From the NCBI RefSeq assembly GCF_900119155.1, contig NZ_FPIR01000021.1:1-59097 (forward strand): DNA of 59,097 bases, given 5' to 3'. The notes beneath the pieces were generated by a model that saw only the letters and a list, made by a program, of their open reading frames with translations, made no database searches and was not told where the DNA came from. Below, piece after piece: positions 45,363-52,365 of the stretch (position 1 is the stretch's first letter; the number at the start of each line of letters is the position of its first letter). The DNA comes from Ruminococcus sp. YE71. GTDB lineage: Bacteria; Bacillota; Clostridia; Oscillospirales; Ruminococcaceae. Position numbers and translations under genes: made by a program.

Positions 45363-45725
45363 GTGTACAGCGTTTTGCTGCTTTTTGATGACAAACAGCT
45401 GGAAAGCGAGCTGCGCTCCCTGACTGTCTGGGGCGAGGTCGGCAGTTTTGAGATGACCTCGGGCAGTTATGCGACCGACCTCGACGGGCTTGCAGGTCAC
45501 GAGCTGATAATCGCCGAGAAAGCGAAGGGGCTCGAACTGCTTCACGCGGCACACCGTCAGCGCAGAGAACTGCGCGTTGAGCTGTGCAGCCGCGACAGGG
45601 ATTTTGAGAGCGCAAGGCTCGGGATAGTGCTTGGGGCTTACGACTATATCACCGCGCCCTTTGACCCGATGCAGATCCATTCGATCCTTACAAGCAAGTT
45701 TGTCAAGAAGGCAGCCGGTAAGTGA
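45363..45725 (+). CDS. Stand-alone pseudo-receiver domain protein
   Basis: A 120-residue protein, started at GTG 45363 behind AGGAGGGAG. It has the outline of a response-regulator receiver (YSVLLLFDDKQ at the start, GAYDYITAPFDPMQI at the end, like the K-P-F motif). The residue normally phosphorylated is missing: the third strand reads HELIIAEKAKGLELL where an Asp is expected, and the Lys of the KPF motif is Ala. It has no output domain. It may bind a partner without phosphorylation. It lies between the activase and the ABC ATPase. Confidence 0.65.
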   Translation: MYSVLLLFDDKQLESELRSLTVWGEVGSFEMTSGSYATDLDGLAGHELIIAEKAKGLELLHAAHRQRRELRVELCSRDRDFESARLGIVLGAYDYITAPFDPMQIHSILTSKFVKKAAGK

Positions 45726-45738
45726 TCGGAGGTGCGAT

Positions 45739-46607
45739 ATGGCAGACAACTGGAAAGAAAAACTCTATGAGCCCGAGGGTGAGCTGATAAAGGTCGAGAA
45801 CGTGAACTTCTCGGGGCCTGAGCCTCACGTCGAGGGCGAGGAGCTTATCACCATCGACAGCGTTGATCTCAGCTATTCGGGCAAGACAGGCTCGATAAAG
45901 GCGCTGGAGAACATCCACTTCAACATCTATCCCGGTAATTCATCTGCGTTCTGGGGCCTTCGGGCTGCGGCAAAAGCACGCTTTTGAAAATAATCGCAGG
46001 CTTTATCAAGCCCACCGCAGGCACCATAAAGCTCGACGGCGAAGAGATCAAGGGCACCGACTGGCACAGAGGAGTCGTGTTCCAGCATCCGCCGCTTTAC
46101 GAGTGGTTCTCGGTGCGCTCAAACGTTGCCTTCGGACCGAAGATGAGGAAGGTCCCCAAGGCGGAATACGAGCCGCTGGTGGACGAATACCTCAAAAAGG
46201 TCGGGCTCACGGAATTTGCAGACAAGAAGATATATGAGCTTTCGGGCGGCATGAAGCAGCGCGTTTCGATCGCAAGGGCGCTGATAAACGACCCCGAGAT
46301 ACTGCTCATGGACGAGCCCTTCGGAGCCCTCGACGCGCTCACCCGTGAAAGCGTTCAGGATCTCACAAGAAAGATCTGGTGGGACACGGGGAAAACGATC
46401 TTCTTCATCACTCACGACGTCGAGGAAGCGCTTCTGCTGGCGTCAAGGGTGATAGTTCTGAGCCGTCACCCGGGGAAGGTCATAGAGGATATTCCCGTAA
46501 ATTTCTCACGGCAGATAATAGAGGACGAAGCGACAGACATCAAATTCACACCCGAGTTCTACAAGTACCGTGAGCAGCTGCTGAAGCTGATAAACGCACA
46601 GAGATGA
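45739..46607 (+). pseudogene. NitT/TauT-type ABC ATPase with a frameshift at Walker A
   Basis: The first frame (45739-45987, 82 codons) gives a normal N-terminus (IDSVDLSYSGKTGSIKALEN, HFNIYPG) and then goes out of frame. The -1 frame restores the Walker A GPSGCGKSTLLKIIAGF and continues to 46607 with LSGGMKQRVSIARALI and LLMDEPFGALDALT. One base is missing near 45936-45938 (GGTAA then TTC). No permease or binding protein is beside it, so the transporter is incomplete here. The family imports nitrate, sulfonates or similar ions. Either a true mutation or a sequencing error. Confidence 0.85.
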
Positions 46608-46760
46608 CGGGCGGACACGATAAATGTCAAAGATTCATAAGCCGTGTATTTCTCAGGTATATCGTCAACGATGGTGCATTCGGGCTGTTCGGGCTCGGTA
46701 ACAGTTATGCCTTTTTCCTGCAAGACAACGTCCATCCTGCTCCTGCCTGCTCTTTGTTCC

Positions 46761-46789
46761 TTGACAAAGGCAGAAATAAAGTATATAAT
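46761..46789 (+). promoter_or_regulatory. Consensus promoter of the two-component operon
   Basis: TTGACA at 46761-46766 and TATAAT at 46784-46789 with 17 bases between match the sigma-A consensus exactly. The kinase gene starts 38 bases downstream. The 150 bases before it show no gene I support. Confidence 0.9.
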
Positions 46790-46826
46790 CAATTATGGCA
46801 ATATAAGTTATATGCGGGGTGGAAAA

Positions 46827-48194
46827 ATGTCGGAACTTTTAAAACGCATCGGTATCCCGACCTTTGTACAGCTGATACTCGAATGCTGGAACGAGCTGTT
46901 TCTGCTCCTGCTCATCGTCGTGATGCAGGTCGGCAAGATGAAGGACAGGTCGGACGAGCTGGTGAGCAGGGTCAAGATACCCCTCACGGTGGAGCTTATC
47001 GTTTTCTACGCGGCGGTGTTTATATATAATTTTGCGAACATAATCACGCTCATCGCCGAAGGGAACGATACGCTGAGCTCATACTATATCATGCGGATAG
47101 GAGTGTTCTGCTACTATCTTCTCGGCGCGTTCCAGACGCTGTTTTTCCTACAGGTCACAAAGACCTATGTCGCCGACAGGAATGATAACAAACGGCTCGG
47201 GCGCATCATCTTCGGCTTTCAGCTTCTCGAACTGCCGAACCTGTTCCTGCTGGCGATAACGCCGTTTACGGGGGCACTGTATTTCATCGACGGTCAGAAC
47301 GTCTACAACCGCGCATGGGGGTATTACCTGTGGCAGGGGATAACCATCCTGACGTTTGTTTTCATCGGTGCCGCCGCGATACTTTACAGAAAACAGACCG
47401 ACAGCTTCATCAAGAAGATAGTCGTGGTGGCGTTCCTGTTCCCGACCATCGGCTTTCTGATGAGCATGGTCTCCTCGGAGCTGAATTTCAACAACATCAT
47501 GGTATCGGTCTCGGAGCTCCTTATGTTCATGCTCTATGAGAAAAACAAGACCGAGGTAACGCTGAAATACGGCTGCGCCCTCGAAAAAGCCAAGACCGAG
47601 CTTGCGGAAACGCGGCTCACCCTCATGCAGGCGCAGATAAAGCCCCACTTTATCAACAACGCGGTGACAGCCGTTCAGGAGGTCTGCTACACCGACCCAG
47701 AGCGTGCGGCGGAGCTGCTCGATCATTTCGCCAGGTATCTGCGGAACAATATAAACGCCACCAGCAGTATCGCGCCCGTGCCTTTCAGGAACGAGGTGCA
47801 GGCGGTGAAGGAATATCTCGCCATCGAGTACGCCGACACGGGCAAGAAGTTCAGCTTTGATTTCGACATCCGCTGTGACAGCTTCGGGGTGCCTGCACTG
47901 AGCATCGAGCCCCTTGTGGAGAATGCCGTCAAGCACGGTATCGACAGGTATTCAGAGGAGGGCAGGGTAATCCTCGCTTCCTTCGAGACGGCGGAGGCGT
48001 ACCATGTGGAGATAAGGGATAACGGCGCAGGCTTCGACCTGAACGCCGAGACGCTCGGAAAGGGCGGCATCGGTCTGAAAAATACCGAGGAACGGCTCAG
48101 GATGATGTGCGGCGGCACCCTTGAGATAAAGCGCTCGGAGGGCTGGACTGTGGCAGAGATAATCATCCCGAGGGCAAAGGAGAAAAAACAATGA
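46827..48194 (+). CDS. LytS-like membrane histidine kinase
   Basis: A 455-residue sensor kinase. About 230 N-terminal residues hold seven hydrophobic segments. A helix and a LytS-type His-kinase domain follow: LMQAQIKPHFINNAVTAVQE carries the phospho-acceptor His, PLVENAVKHGI is the N-box, and DNGAGF and GGIGLKNTEERL are the ATP lid. I start it at ATG 46827 behind GGTGG; ATG 46812 is possible. It overlaps the response regulator gene by ATGA. Confidence 0.9.
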   Translation: MSELLKRIGIPTFVQLILECWNELFLLLLIVVMQVGKMKDRSDELVSRVKIPLTVELIVFYAAVFIYNFANIITLIAEGNDTLSSYYIMRIGVFCYYLLGAFQTLFFLQVTKTYVADRNDNKRLGRIIFGFQLLELPNLFLLAITPFTGALYFIDGQNVYNRAWGYYLWQGITILTFVFIGAAAILYRKQTDSFIKKIVVVAFLFPTIGFLMSMVSSELNFNNIMVSVSELLMFMLYEKNKTEVTLKYGCALEKAKTELAETRLTLMQAQIKPHFINNAVTAVQEVCYTDPERAAELLDHFARYLRNNINATSSIAPVPFRNEVQAVKEYLAIEYADTGKKFSFDFDIRCDSFGVPALSIEPLVENAVKHGIDRYSEEGRVILASFETAEAYHVEIRDNGAGFDLNAETLGKGGIGLKNTEERLRMMCGGTLEIKRSEGWTVAEIIIPRAKEKKQ

Positions 48195-48970
48195 TAACAG
48201 CAACACTCGATGACGAACAGCTGGCGGTCAATGCCCTTCTCCGCAAGCTGAAAAAGATAGACCCCACGGGCACCCATGAGGGCTTCGTGAATCTCACCGA
48301 CCTGATGGACTACGCCGACCGCACCCGTATCGACATCATGTTCATCGACATCGACCTCGGCAGTTCGATAAACGGTCTGGAGCTGATACGGCACCTTTAC
48401 GACAAGTACGGCGACATGAACATCATCATCTACACGGGACACCCCGACGCCGAATACAAGATGACCGCACTGGACAACTTCGTCTGCGGATACTTGGTGA
48501 AGCCCGTGCAGGAGGATGAGTTCCGCGAGGCGATAGCCCACATCCGCATCCCGATACGTGAGCTCCATGTGCAGTGCTTCGGTTACTTCGAGGTGTTCTA
48601 CGGCACGAGCCCCGTCAGATTCGACCGCAAGGACAGCAAGGAAGTGCTGGCATTCCTCATCGACAAGAGGGGAGCAGAGGTCTCGGAGGAGGAGCTCCGC
48701 TGTCTTGTGTTCAGGGAGGAGGACGACGGCGACAGCAAACGCGCCTACGTCAGAAATATCATCTACGACATCCGAAAGACTCTCGGCAAGTACGGCGTCC
48801 CGAAGGAGATAATCGTCAACTCAAAGGGCAGCTACAGCATAGACAGGTCGATGCTGAGGTGCGATTTCTACGACTACCTGAGCGGTATCAGCATCCCTTC
48901 CGCAAGGCTGAGGCAGTACATGGAACAGTATACCTGGGCTGATAACGTCAGGAACAGCCTGTTCGGATGA
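48191..48970 (+). CDS. Response regulator with SARP-like winged-helix output
   Basis: A 259-residue regulator. The receiver has the acidic pair D7/D8, the phospho-acceptor Asp53 (FIDIDL), and the Lys in YLVKPV. The output half (LHVQCFGYFEVFYGTSPVRF, then KEVLAFLIDKRGAEVSEEEL) is the winged helix of AfsR/SARP regulators, without a TPR part. It is cotranscribed with the kinase and followed by a terminator. Target genes are not evident. Confidence 0.88.
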   Translation: MITATLDDEQLAVNALLRKLKKIDPTGTHEGFVNLTDLMDYADRTRIDIMFIDIDLGSSINGLELIRHLYDKYGDMNIIIYTGHPDAEYKMTALDNFVCGYLVKPVQEDEFREAIAHIRIPIRELHVQCFGYFEVFYGTSPVRFDRKDSKEVLAFLIDKRGAEVSEEELRCLVFREEDDGDSKRAYVRNIIYDIRKTLGKYGVPKEIIVNSKGSYSIDRSMLRCDFYDYLSGISIPSARLRQYMEQYTWADNVRNSLFG

Positions 48971-48990
48971 GATACGGCTGAGTGAAAGAG

Positions 48991-49022
48991 CGGCAGTTTC
49001 TTCGGGAACTGCCGATTTTTTT
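48991..49022 (+). terminator. Intrinsic terminator of the two-component operon
   Basis: CGGCAGTT-TCTTCGGG-AACTGCCG followed by A and seven T residues. Confidence 0.9.
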
Positions 49023-49200
49023 GTATACAGCGGCGGCTGAAATGTGTGAACCCGAGATTGATAAACATTTAAAGTTATAAAATATATCTATAAATATCAC
49101 GCTCTGCGATAGCGTTATCTTATTATCACGGCTTTTTCGTATCAGGCGCCGTGATACAAGGGTGAAAAACTGCCGCAAACGCCGCAATATCAATACTGAT

Positions 49201-49316
49201 AACGTTGTCGCAATTGGCGCCGAAACGGTATTTTTGCAGGAAACAGGCTGTGAAAATGCGGCTTTTTGCGCGGCTCGGGCAGAAGTTATCAGTTTGCTGT
49301 GAAAACGTTGTCACAA
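49201..49316 (+). repeat. Two AACGTTGTCRCAA direct repeats in a 450-base gap
   Basis: AACGTTGTCGCAA at 49201-49213 and AACGTTGTCACAA at 49304-49316, 103 bases apart; the second ends eight bases before the -35 of the promoter at 49324. They may bind a regulator. The rest of the gap (49023-49417) holds several short inverted repeats (GTGATA/TATCAC type) and no gene. Confidence 0.5.
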
Positions 49317-49323
49317 CTTTTGG

Positions 49324-49352
49324 TTGACGTTCCCGCCTTTTTGCGGTAAACT
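49324..49352 (+). promoter_or_regulatory. Promoter of the lipoprotein-cupredoxin operon
   Basis: TTGACG at 49324-49329 and TAAACT at 49347-49352 with 17-base spacing, 65 bases before the lipoprotein start. Confidence 0.65.
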
Positions 49353-49417
49353 AAGTTCATCAAAGAAAAACTTCAAAAGCGTGATTAAGAAGACTGATTT
49401 GATGGAGTGAAGTAAAG

Positions 49418-49876
49418 TTGATCGTAACAGGAAAACGTAACAGGATATGCACAGCGCTTGCGGTGTGTCTGCTGCTGAGCGGATGCGGAAAAACAACAGC
49501 TGCCGAGTCTTCGCAGGCGGCTGCCGAAGCAGTTACTTCGCCGCAGACCGAAAAGGTCACGGCGGCAGAGTCGGAGCTGCCCGAAGGTTATGAGACATTC
49601 TACGGGGTGCTCATAGACGAGGATTGCAGCGACACGGACGAACCCGAACTGCACGAACTGCCGTGTATGTTGATGGAGAGCTGCCGCGCCAGCGGTTACG
49701 GGCTGGACATCCTTCAGGACGACGGCTCGTGGAAATTCGTTATGTTTGATGAGAACGGTCAGCAGACAGCATGGGATTATCTGAACCAAACCGAGCGCAT
49801 GGACGGTCTTTTCGTGACTGTTACAGGCAGGCTTGAGAATGGTGTGATAATAGTAGAATCATTAGAGGAAAGTTGA
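49418..49876 (+). CDS. Lipoprotein with small Cys-containing domain
   Basis: A 152-residue lipoprotein with lipobox LLSGC. It starts at TTG 49418, nine bases after GGAG. The C-terminal domain of about 100 residues has YGVLIDEDCSD, LPCMLMESCRASGYGL and a later GLFVTVTGRLENGVI. This is a small beta domain with conserved Cys, which I recall from redox or metal-related lipoproteins. It is 10 bases from the cupredoxin gene and likely acts with it. Confidence 0.75.
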   Translation: MIVTGKRNRICTALAVCLLLSGCGKTTAAESSQAAAEAVTSPQTEKVTAAESELPEGYETFYGVLIDEDCSDTDEPELHELPCMLMESCRASGYGLDILQDDGSWKFVMFDENGQQTAWDYLNQTERMDGLFVTVTGRLENGVIIVESLEES

Positions 49877-49886
49877 GGAAAAGAAA

Positions 49887-50813
49887 ATGAAAAGTATTGG
49901 AGAGATCAAAAGACGATTCGCGGCAGGTATAGCAGTACTGCTGCTGCTCACGCTGTTCGTGGCAGTTATGCCCGTAAGCGCGGACACTGAGGCGAAGAAG
50001 GTAGTCACCGAGTACAGCGAGCTCTGGTCGGGCGACATCACCGTGACCGCAGGCGTGCCTGTTGAGTGGTACGTGAACGTTCCCGAGGGCACCAACCCCA
50101 AGGGCTGCAAGGCTACCGTCAAGATCCCGGGTCTGGGCTTCGGCACCGACACCCACAACAAGGAAGAGGGTCACATCGTTCTTCAGGAAGGTGAGAACTT
50201 CATCTACGCATTCACCCCCGAAGAGCCGGGAGAAATCCTTTTCACCTGCTGGATGGGCTCGGGATGCCACCACAATTACATCCACGTTGTAGAGAACCCC
50301 GACGCTGTAAGCTCCGAGGACAGCTCTGAGACCGTTTCCGAGGATCCGTCCGTAGCAGATACTTCTTCCGGGGATGTCAGCGAGCCCGACAGCAGCTCCG
50401 AGTCCGCACAGGATGAGGACAGCTCCGTAGCTTCTGTGACTTCGGAAGTTTCCGAGGACAGCTCTTCCGAAGGCTCGTCGTCGGCAGCCGATCCGAGTTC
50501 CGACACCGACAGCAAGACCGACAGCTCTTCTGTAACATCTTCGGACAGCTCGTCTGACAGCTCATCGTCCGCGTCTTCTTCGACTGCGTCGTCTTCCACC
50601 GCTTCGTCGTCCTCCTCTGCAAGCAGCACGGCTTCGACAACTTCGACATCTGGAACCACTGCAAAGACCACGACTACAGGCGGTTCGGCAGGCACAACAG
50701 GCGGCTCGTCGGGTTCTTCCAACCCCGAGACAGGGACAGCTGCAACAATTGCAGGCGGAGCACTCGTGTTAGTGACCCTCGGTGCAGCTGCAATTATCAG
50801 AAAGAAGCGCTGA
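49887..50813 (+). CDS. Sortase-anchored cupredoxin-like protein
   Basis: A 308-residue surface protein. A signal peptide ends near VSA. A cupredoxin-like domain of about 100 residues follows: the sequence KIPGLGFGTDTHN, EGENFIYAFTPEEPGEILFT and CWMGSGCHHNYIHV provides a Cys and His pair at the expected copper site. A Ser-rich stalk of about 140 residues and an NPETG motif, hydrophobic helix and KKR end it. It should sit on the cell wall. The copper ligand set is unusual, so it may be a metal carrier and not an electron carrier. Confidence 0.85.
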   Translation: MKSIGEIKRRFAAGIAVLLLLTLFVAVMPVSADTEAKKVVTEYSELWSGDITVTAGVPVEWYVNVPEGTNPKGCKATVKIPGLGFGTDTHNKEEGHIVLQEGENFIYAFTPEEPGEILFTCWMGSGCHHNYIHVVENPDAVSSEDSSETVSEDPSVADTSSGDVSEPDSSSESAQDEDSSVASVTSEVSEDSSSEGSSSAADPSSDTDSKTDSSSVTSSDSSSDSSSSASSSTASSSTASSSSSASSTASTTSTSGTTAKTTTTGGSAGTTGGSSGSSNPETGTAATIAGGALVLVTLGAAAIIRKKR

Positions 50814-50860
50814 TACCTGAAAATACCGAAAACATCAAATATACCGTTCCCATAATGTAA

Positions 50861-50910
50861 AGAGATATCCCCCTTTCGGTCGTGTGCCGTAAGGGGGATA
50901 TCTCTTTTTT
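50861..50910. terminator. Bidirectional intrinsic terminator
   Basis: AGAGATATCCCCC (50861-50873) pairs with GGGGGATATCTCT (50893-50905). Six T residues follow on plus, and A residues precede it, so both the cupredoxin (plus) and FMN reductase (minus) genes can end here. Confidence 0.88.
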
Positions 50911-50914
50911 CGTA

Positions 50915-51463
50915 TCATTCAGACAGTGCCGCCGCCAGCCTTCCGACTGCTTCGGCGGCCTGAGGGTCGTCCGCCGCGGCGAGCCTGTCTGTGTTTGGGC
51001 TTATGACAGGGGGCAGGACATCTTTTATCCCGATGCTCATGAATATCAGCTTTGCGGTCTCGAAAGCCCGTTCAGCACCGCCGCTGCCGCCCTGAGCGAG
51101 TATGATCGCCCCGCGCTTTGCCGCTGTCGGCAGAGCCTCGTGACGGAATATCAGCGCCGAGCTGTACACCTGAAACCTGCCTGCGGCTTTCAGCAGCCCT
51201 GCGGACAGCTCCGCGTAGTGGACGGGCGACGCTATCACCACGTTTTCGCACTCCGAGAGGGCGGTGTATATCTCCTGCATCCCGTCGTTCACGGGGCAGC
51301 AGGGGAGCGTGCGGCAGGCTCTGCAATCGCTGCACGGCGAAATATTGTCCGAACAGCAGTCGATGACCCTGACTTCGCCTTTCAGCTGTGCCGCCAGCTG
51401 ACTGACGAGCGCCGCAGTATCGCCGTTCTTCCTCGGCGAGCCGTTAAGTATCAGTGTTTTCAT
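50915..51463 (-). CDS. NADPH-dependent FMN reductase/flavodoxin-fold protein
   Basis: A 182-residue protein starting at ATG 51463. It begins KTLILNGSPRKNGDTAALVS, the FMN-binding loop of this family, and has IASPVHYAELSAGLLKA as second flavin site. A Cys cluster CSDCRACRTLPCC, also seen in iron-sulfur flavoproteins, may hold a cluster. The substrate is not clear. It is transcribed after the NusG-II gene. Confidence 0.88.
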   Translation of the reverse strand: MKTLILNGSPRKNGDTAALVSQLAAQLKGEVRVIDCCSDNISPCSDCRACRTLPCCPVNDGMQEIYTALSECENVVIASPVHYAELSAGLLKAAGRFQVYSSALIFRHEALPTAAKRGAIILAQGGSGGAERAFETAKLIFMSIGIKDVLPPVISPNTDRLAAADDPQAAEAVGRLAAALSE

Positions 51464-51494
51464 CCCTCGTCCCCGCCTTTCCCGCGAGCCGTCC

Positions 51495-51863
51495 TCACAC
51501 TGCCGCATCGAGGCCGCCGTCCGTTTTGCGCCGTATCATCAGCTTGTTCGGCAGGCAAACTATCGGCACGCCCGACTTGCTCAGCCTGCCCGTTCTGATG
51601 CAGGTGTGGTCGGGGCACTCGGCTTCCAGCATGAAGATGTCGTGGTCTTCTATCCTGATGACGTTGCGCCTGCCCTCATACTCCACCACGATGTCCCTGT
51701 CGGGTTCTTTCGAGAGGTCGAGGGTGTACAGCACTTCTCCGCCGCTTATTATCTCGACGACGCAGCTTTTCGGGCGGGTCAGCAGGTAAATGCACGCCGC
51801 CGCGCTTACAAGGAATATCGCCGCCGCCGTTATGCAAAGCGCCTTCGTTTTCCTGTTCTTCAC
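51495..51863 (-). CDS. NusG domain II-containing membrane protein
   Basis: A 122-residue protein with an N-terminal membrane segment (ALCITAAAIFLVSAAACIYL) and an outside domain (CVVEIISGGEVLYTLDLSK, then ECPDHTCIRTGRLSKSGVPI, VCLPNKLMI) that matches the NusG domain II family. Such proteins are often encoded beside redox or cofactor genes. It starts at GTG 51863, overlapping the stop of a 25-codon frame (GTGA). Confidence 0.85.
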   Translation of the reverse strand: MKNRKTKALCITAAAIFLVSAAACIYLLTRPKSCVVEIISGGEVLYTLDLSKEPDRDIVVEYEGRRNVIRIEDHDIFMLEAECPDHTCIRTGRLSKSGVPIVCLPNKLMIRRKTDGGLDAAV

Positions 51864-51937
51864 GGCGTTTCACCCTGACGGTGGCATATCGGCAGCAGCG
51901 TCACGAACGCCTGAGTTCTGTTAGGTATAGCAGTCAT
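51860..51937 (-). CDS. 25-residue leader ORF coupled to the NusG-II gene
   Basis: ATG 51937 follows AAGGAGAAAAGC, a better ribosome site than the next gene has. The peptide MTAIPNRTQAFVTLLPICHR plus five residues is not hydrophobic enough for a signal. Its stop overlaps the next start by GTGA. It could be a coupling or regulatory leader. Confidence 0.45.
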   Translation of the reverse strand: MTAIPNRTQAFVTLLPICHRQGETP

Positions 51938-51951
51938 GCTTTTCTCCTTAC

Positions 51952-51974
51952 AAAAAAAATGATCCGTGCGGATC
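51952..51974 (-). promoter_or_regulatory. Hairpin with eight T at the 5' end of the NusG-II transcript
   Basis: GATCC-GCAC-GGATC followed by A and eight T residues on the minus strand, beginning about eight bases after the -10 box. It is terminator-like, but too close to the transcript start to be an ordinary terminator. It may be an RNA stabiliser or regulatory site. Confidence 0.45.
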
Positions 51975-51982
51975 TGCTTGTC

Positions 51983-52011
51983 ATTATATCCGATGGGACA
52001 GCTTCTTTCAA
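51983..52011 (-). promoter_or_regulatory. Promoter of the NusG-II/FMN reductase operon
   Basis: On the minus strand TTGAAA, 17 bases, TATAAT (the -10 is 51983-51988 and the -35 is 52006-52011). Confidence 0.85.
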
Positions 52012-52189
52012 GAGTGGTGCTGTAATTATTTCATTAATTTTCTGTAAAACGTTCACGATTAGCCGCGAAAGTGGGTCTGACAGGCTCGGGAAATGTCTTT
52101 TTTGCCTCGGATTTTGTATTTTATTTACTATATCAAGTCGGATATCCGCGGATAATCTCGTTTTATTCTACAAAATTGACAAAACCCTC

Positions 52190-52218
52190 TTGACAAATTG
52201 ACAAAAGCGGAGTATACT
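52190..52218 (+). promoter_or_regulatory. Promoter of the amt gene
   Basis: TTGACA at 52190-52195, 17 bases, TATACT at 52213-52218. The leader between it and the ATG at 52366 is about 140 bases and holds two hairpins. Another TTGACA-like copy lies a few bases upstream. The 180 bases between the two divergent promoters show no gene. Confidence 0.85.
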
Positions 52219-52239
52219 TGTTACATGAACAGCAATGGG

Positions 52240-52267
52240 GCTGCGGAAATGTAAAGGTTTCCGCAGC
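52240..52267 (+). promoter_or_regulatory. First hairpin of the amt leader
   Basis: A perfect 10-bp stem GCTGCGGAAA / TTTCCGCAGC with an eight-base loop, followed by TTTATTTG. Terminator-like but with an imperfect T tract. Confidence 0.7.
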
Positions 52268-52311
52268 TTTATTTGTTTACAAGCGCTTGAAAAAGATTTT
52301 TTTGCACAACG

Positions 52312-52351
52312 GGGTGCGTGGGCAGTGAGGTCCATGCACCCTTATTTTTTT
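52312..52351 (+). terminator. Second hairpin: attenuator with AGTGAG hexaloop
   Basis: A 12-bp stem (52312-52323 with 52330-52341, G-T pairs at two positions) closes the six-base loop AGTGAG, and TTATTTTTTT follows. It ends 15 bases before the start codon. A hexaloop with A in position 1 and G in position 4 is the ANTAR target consensus. I infer control by transcription antitermination. Confidence 0.7.
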
Positions 52352-52365
52352 CTGGAGGGATTATT

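Noticed and set aside
46610-46792. A minus-strand frame after the ABC ATPase (includes VVLQEKGITVTEPEQPEC)
   Set aside because: It has the look of a real peptide for about 45 residues, but it runs into antisense of the ATPase and has no domain I recognise, so I do not annotate it.
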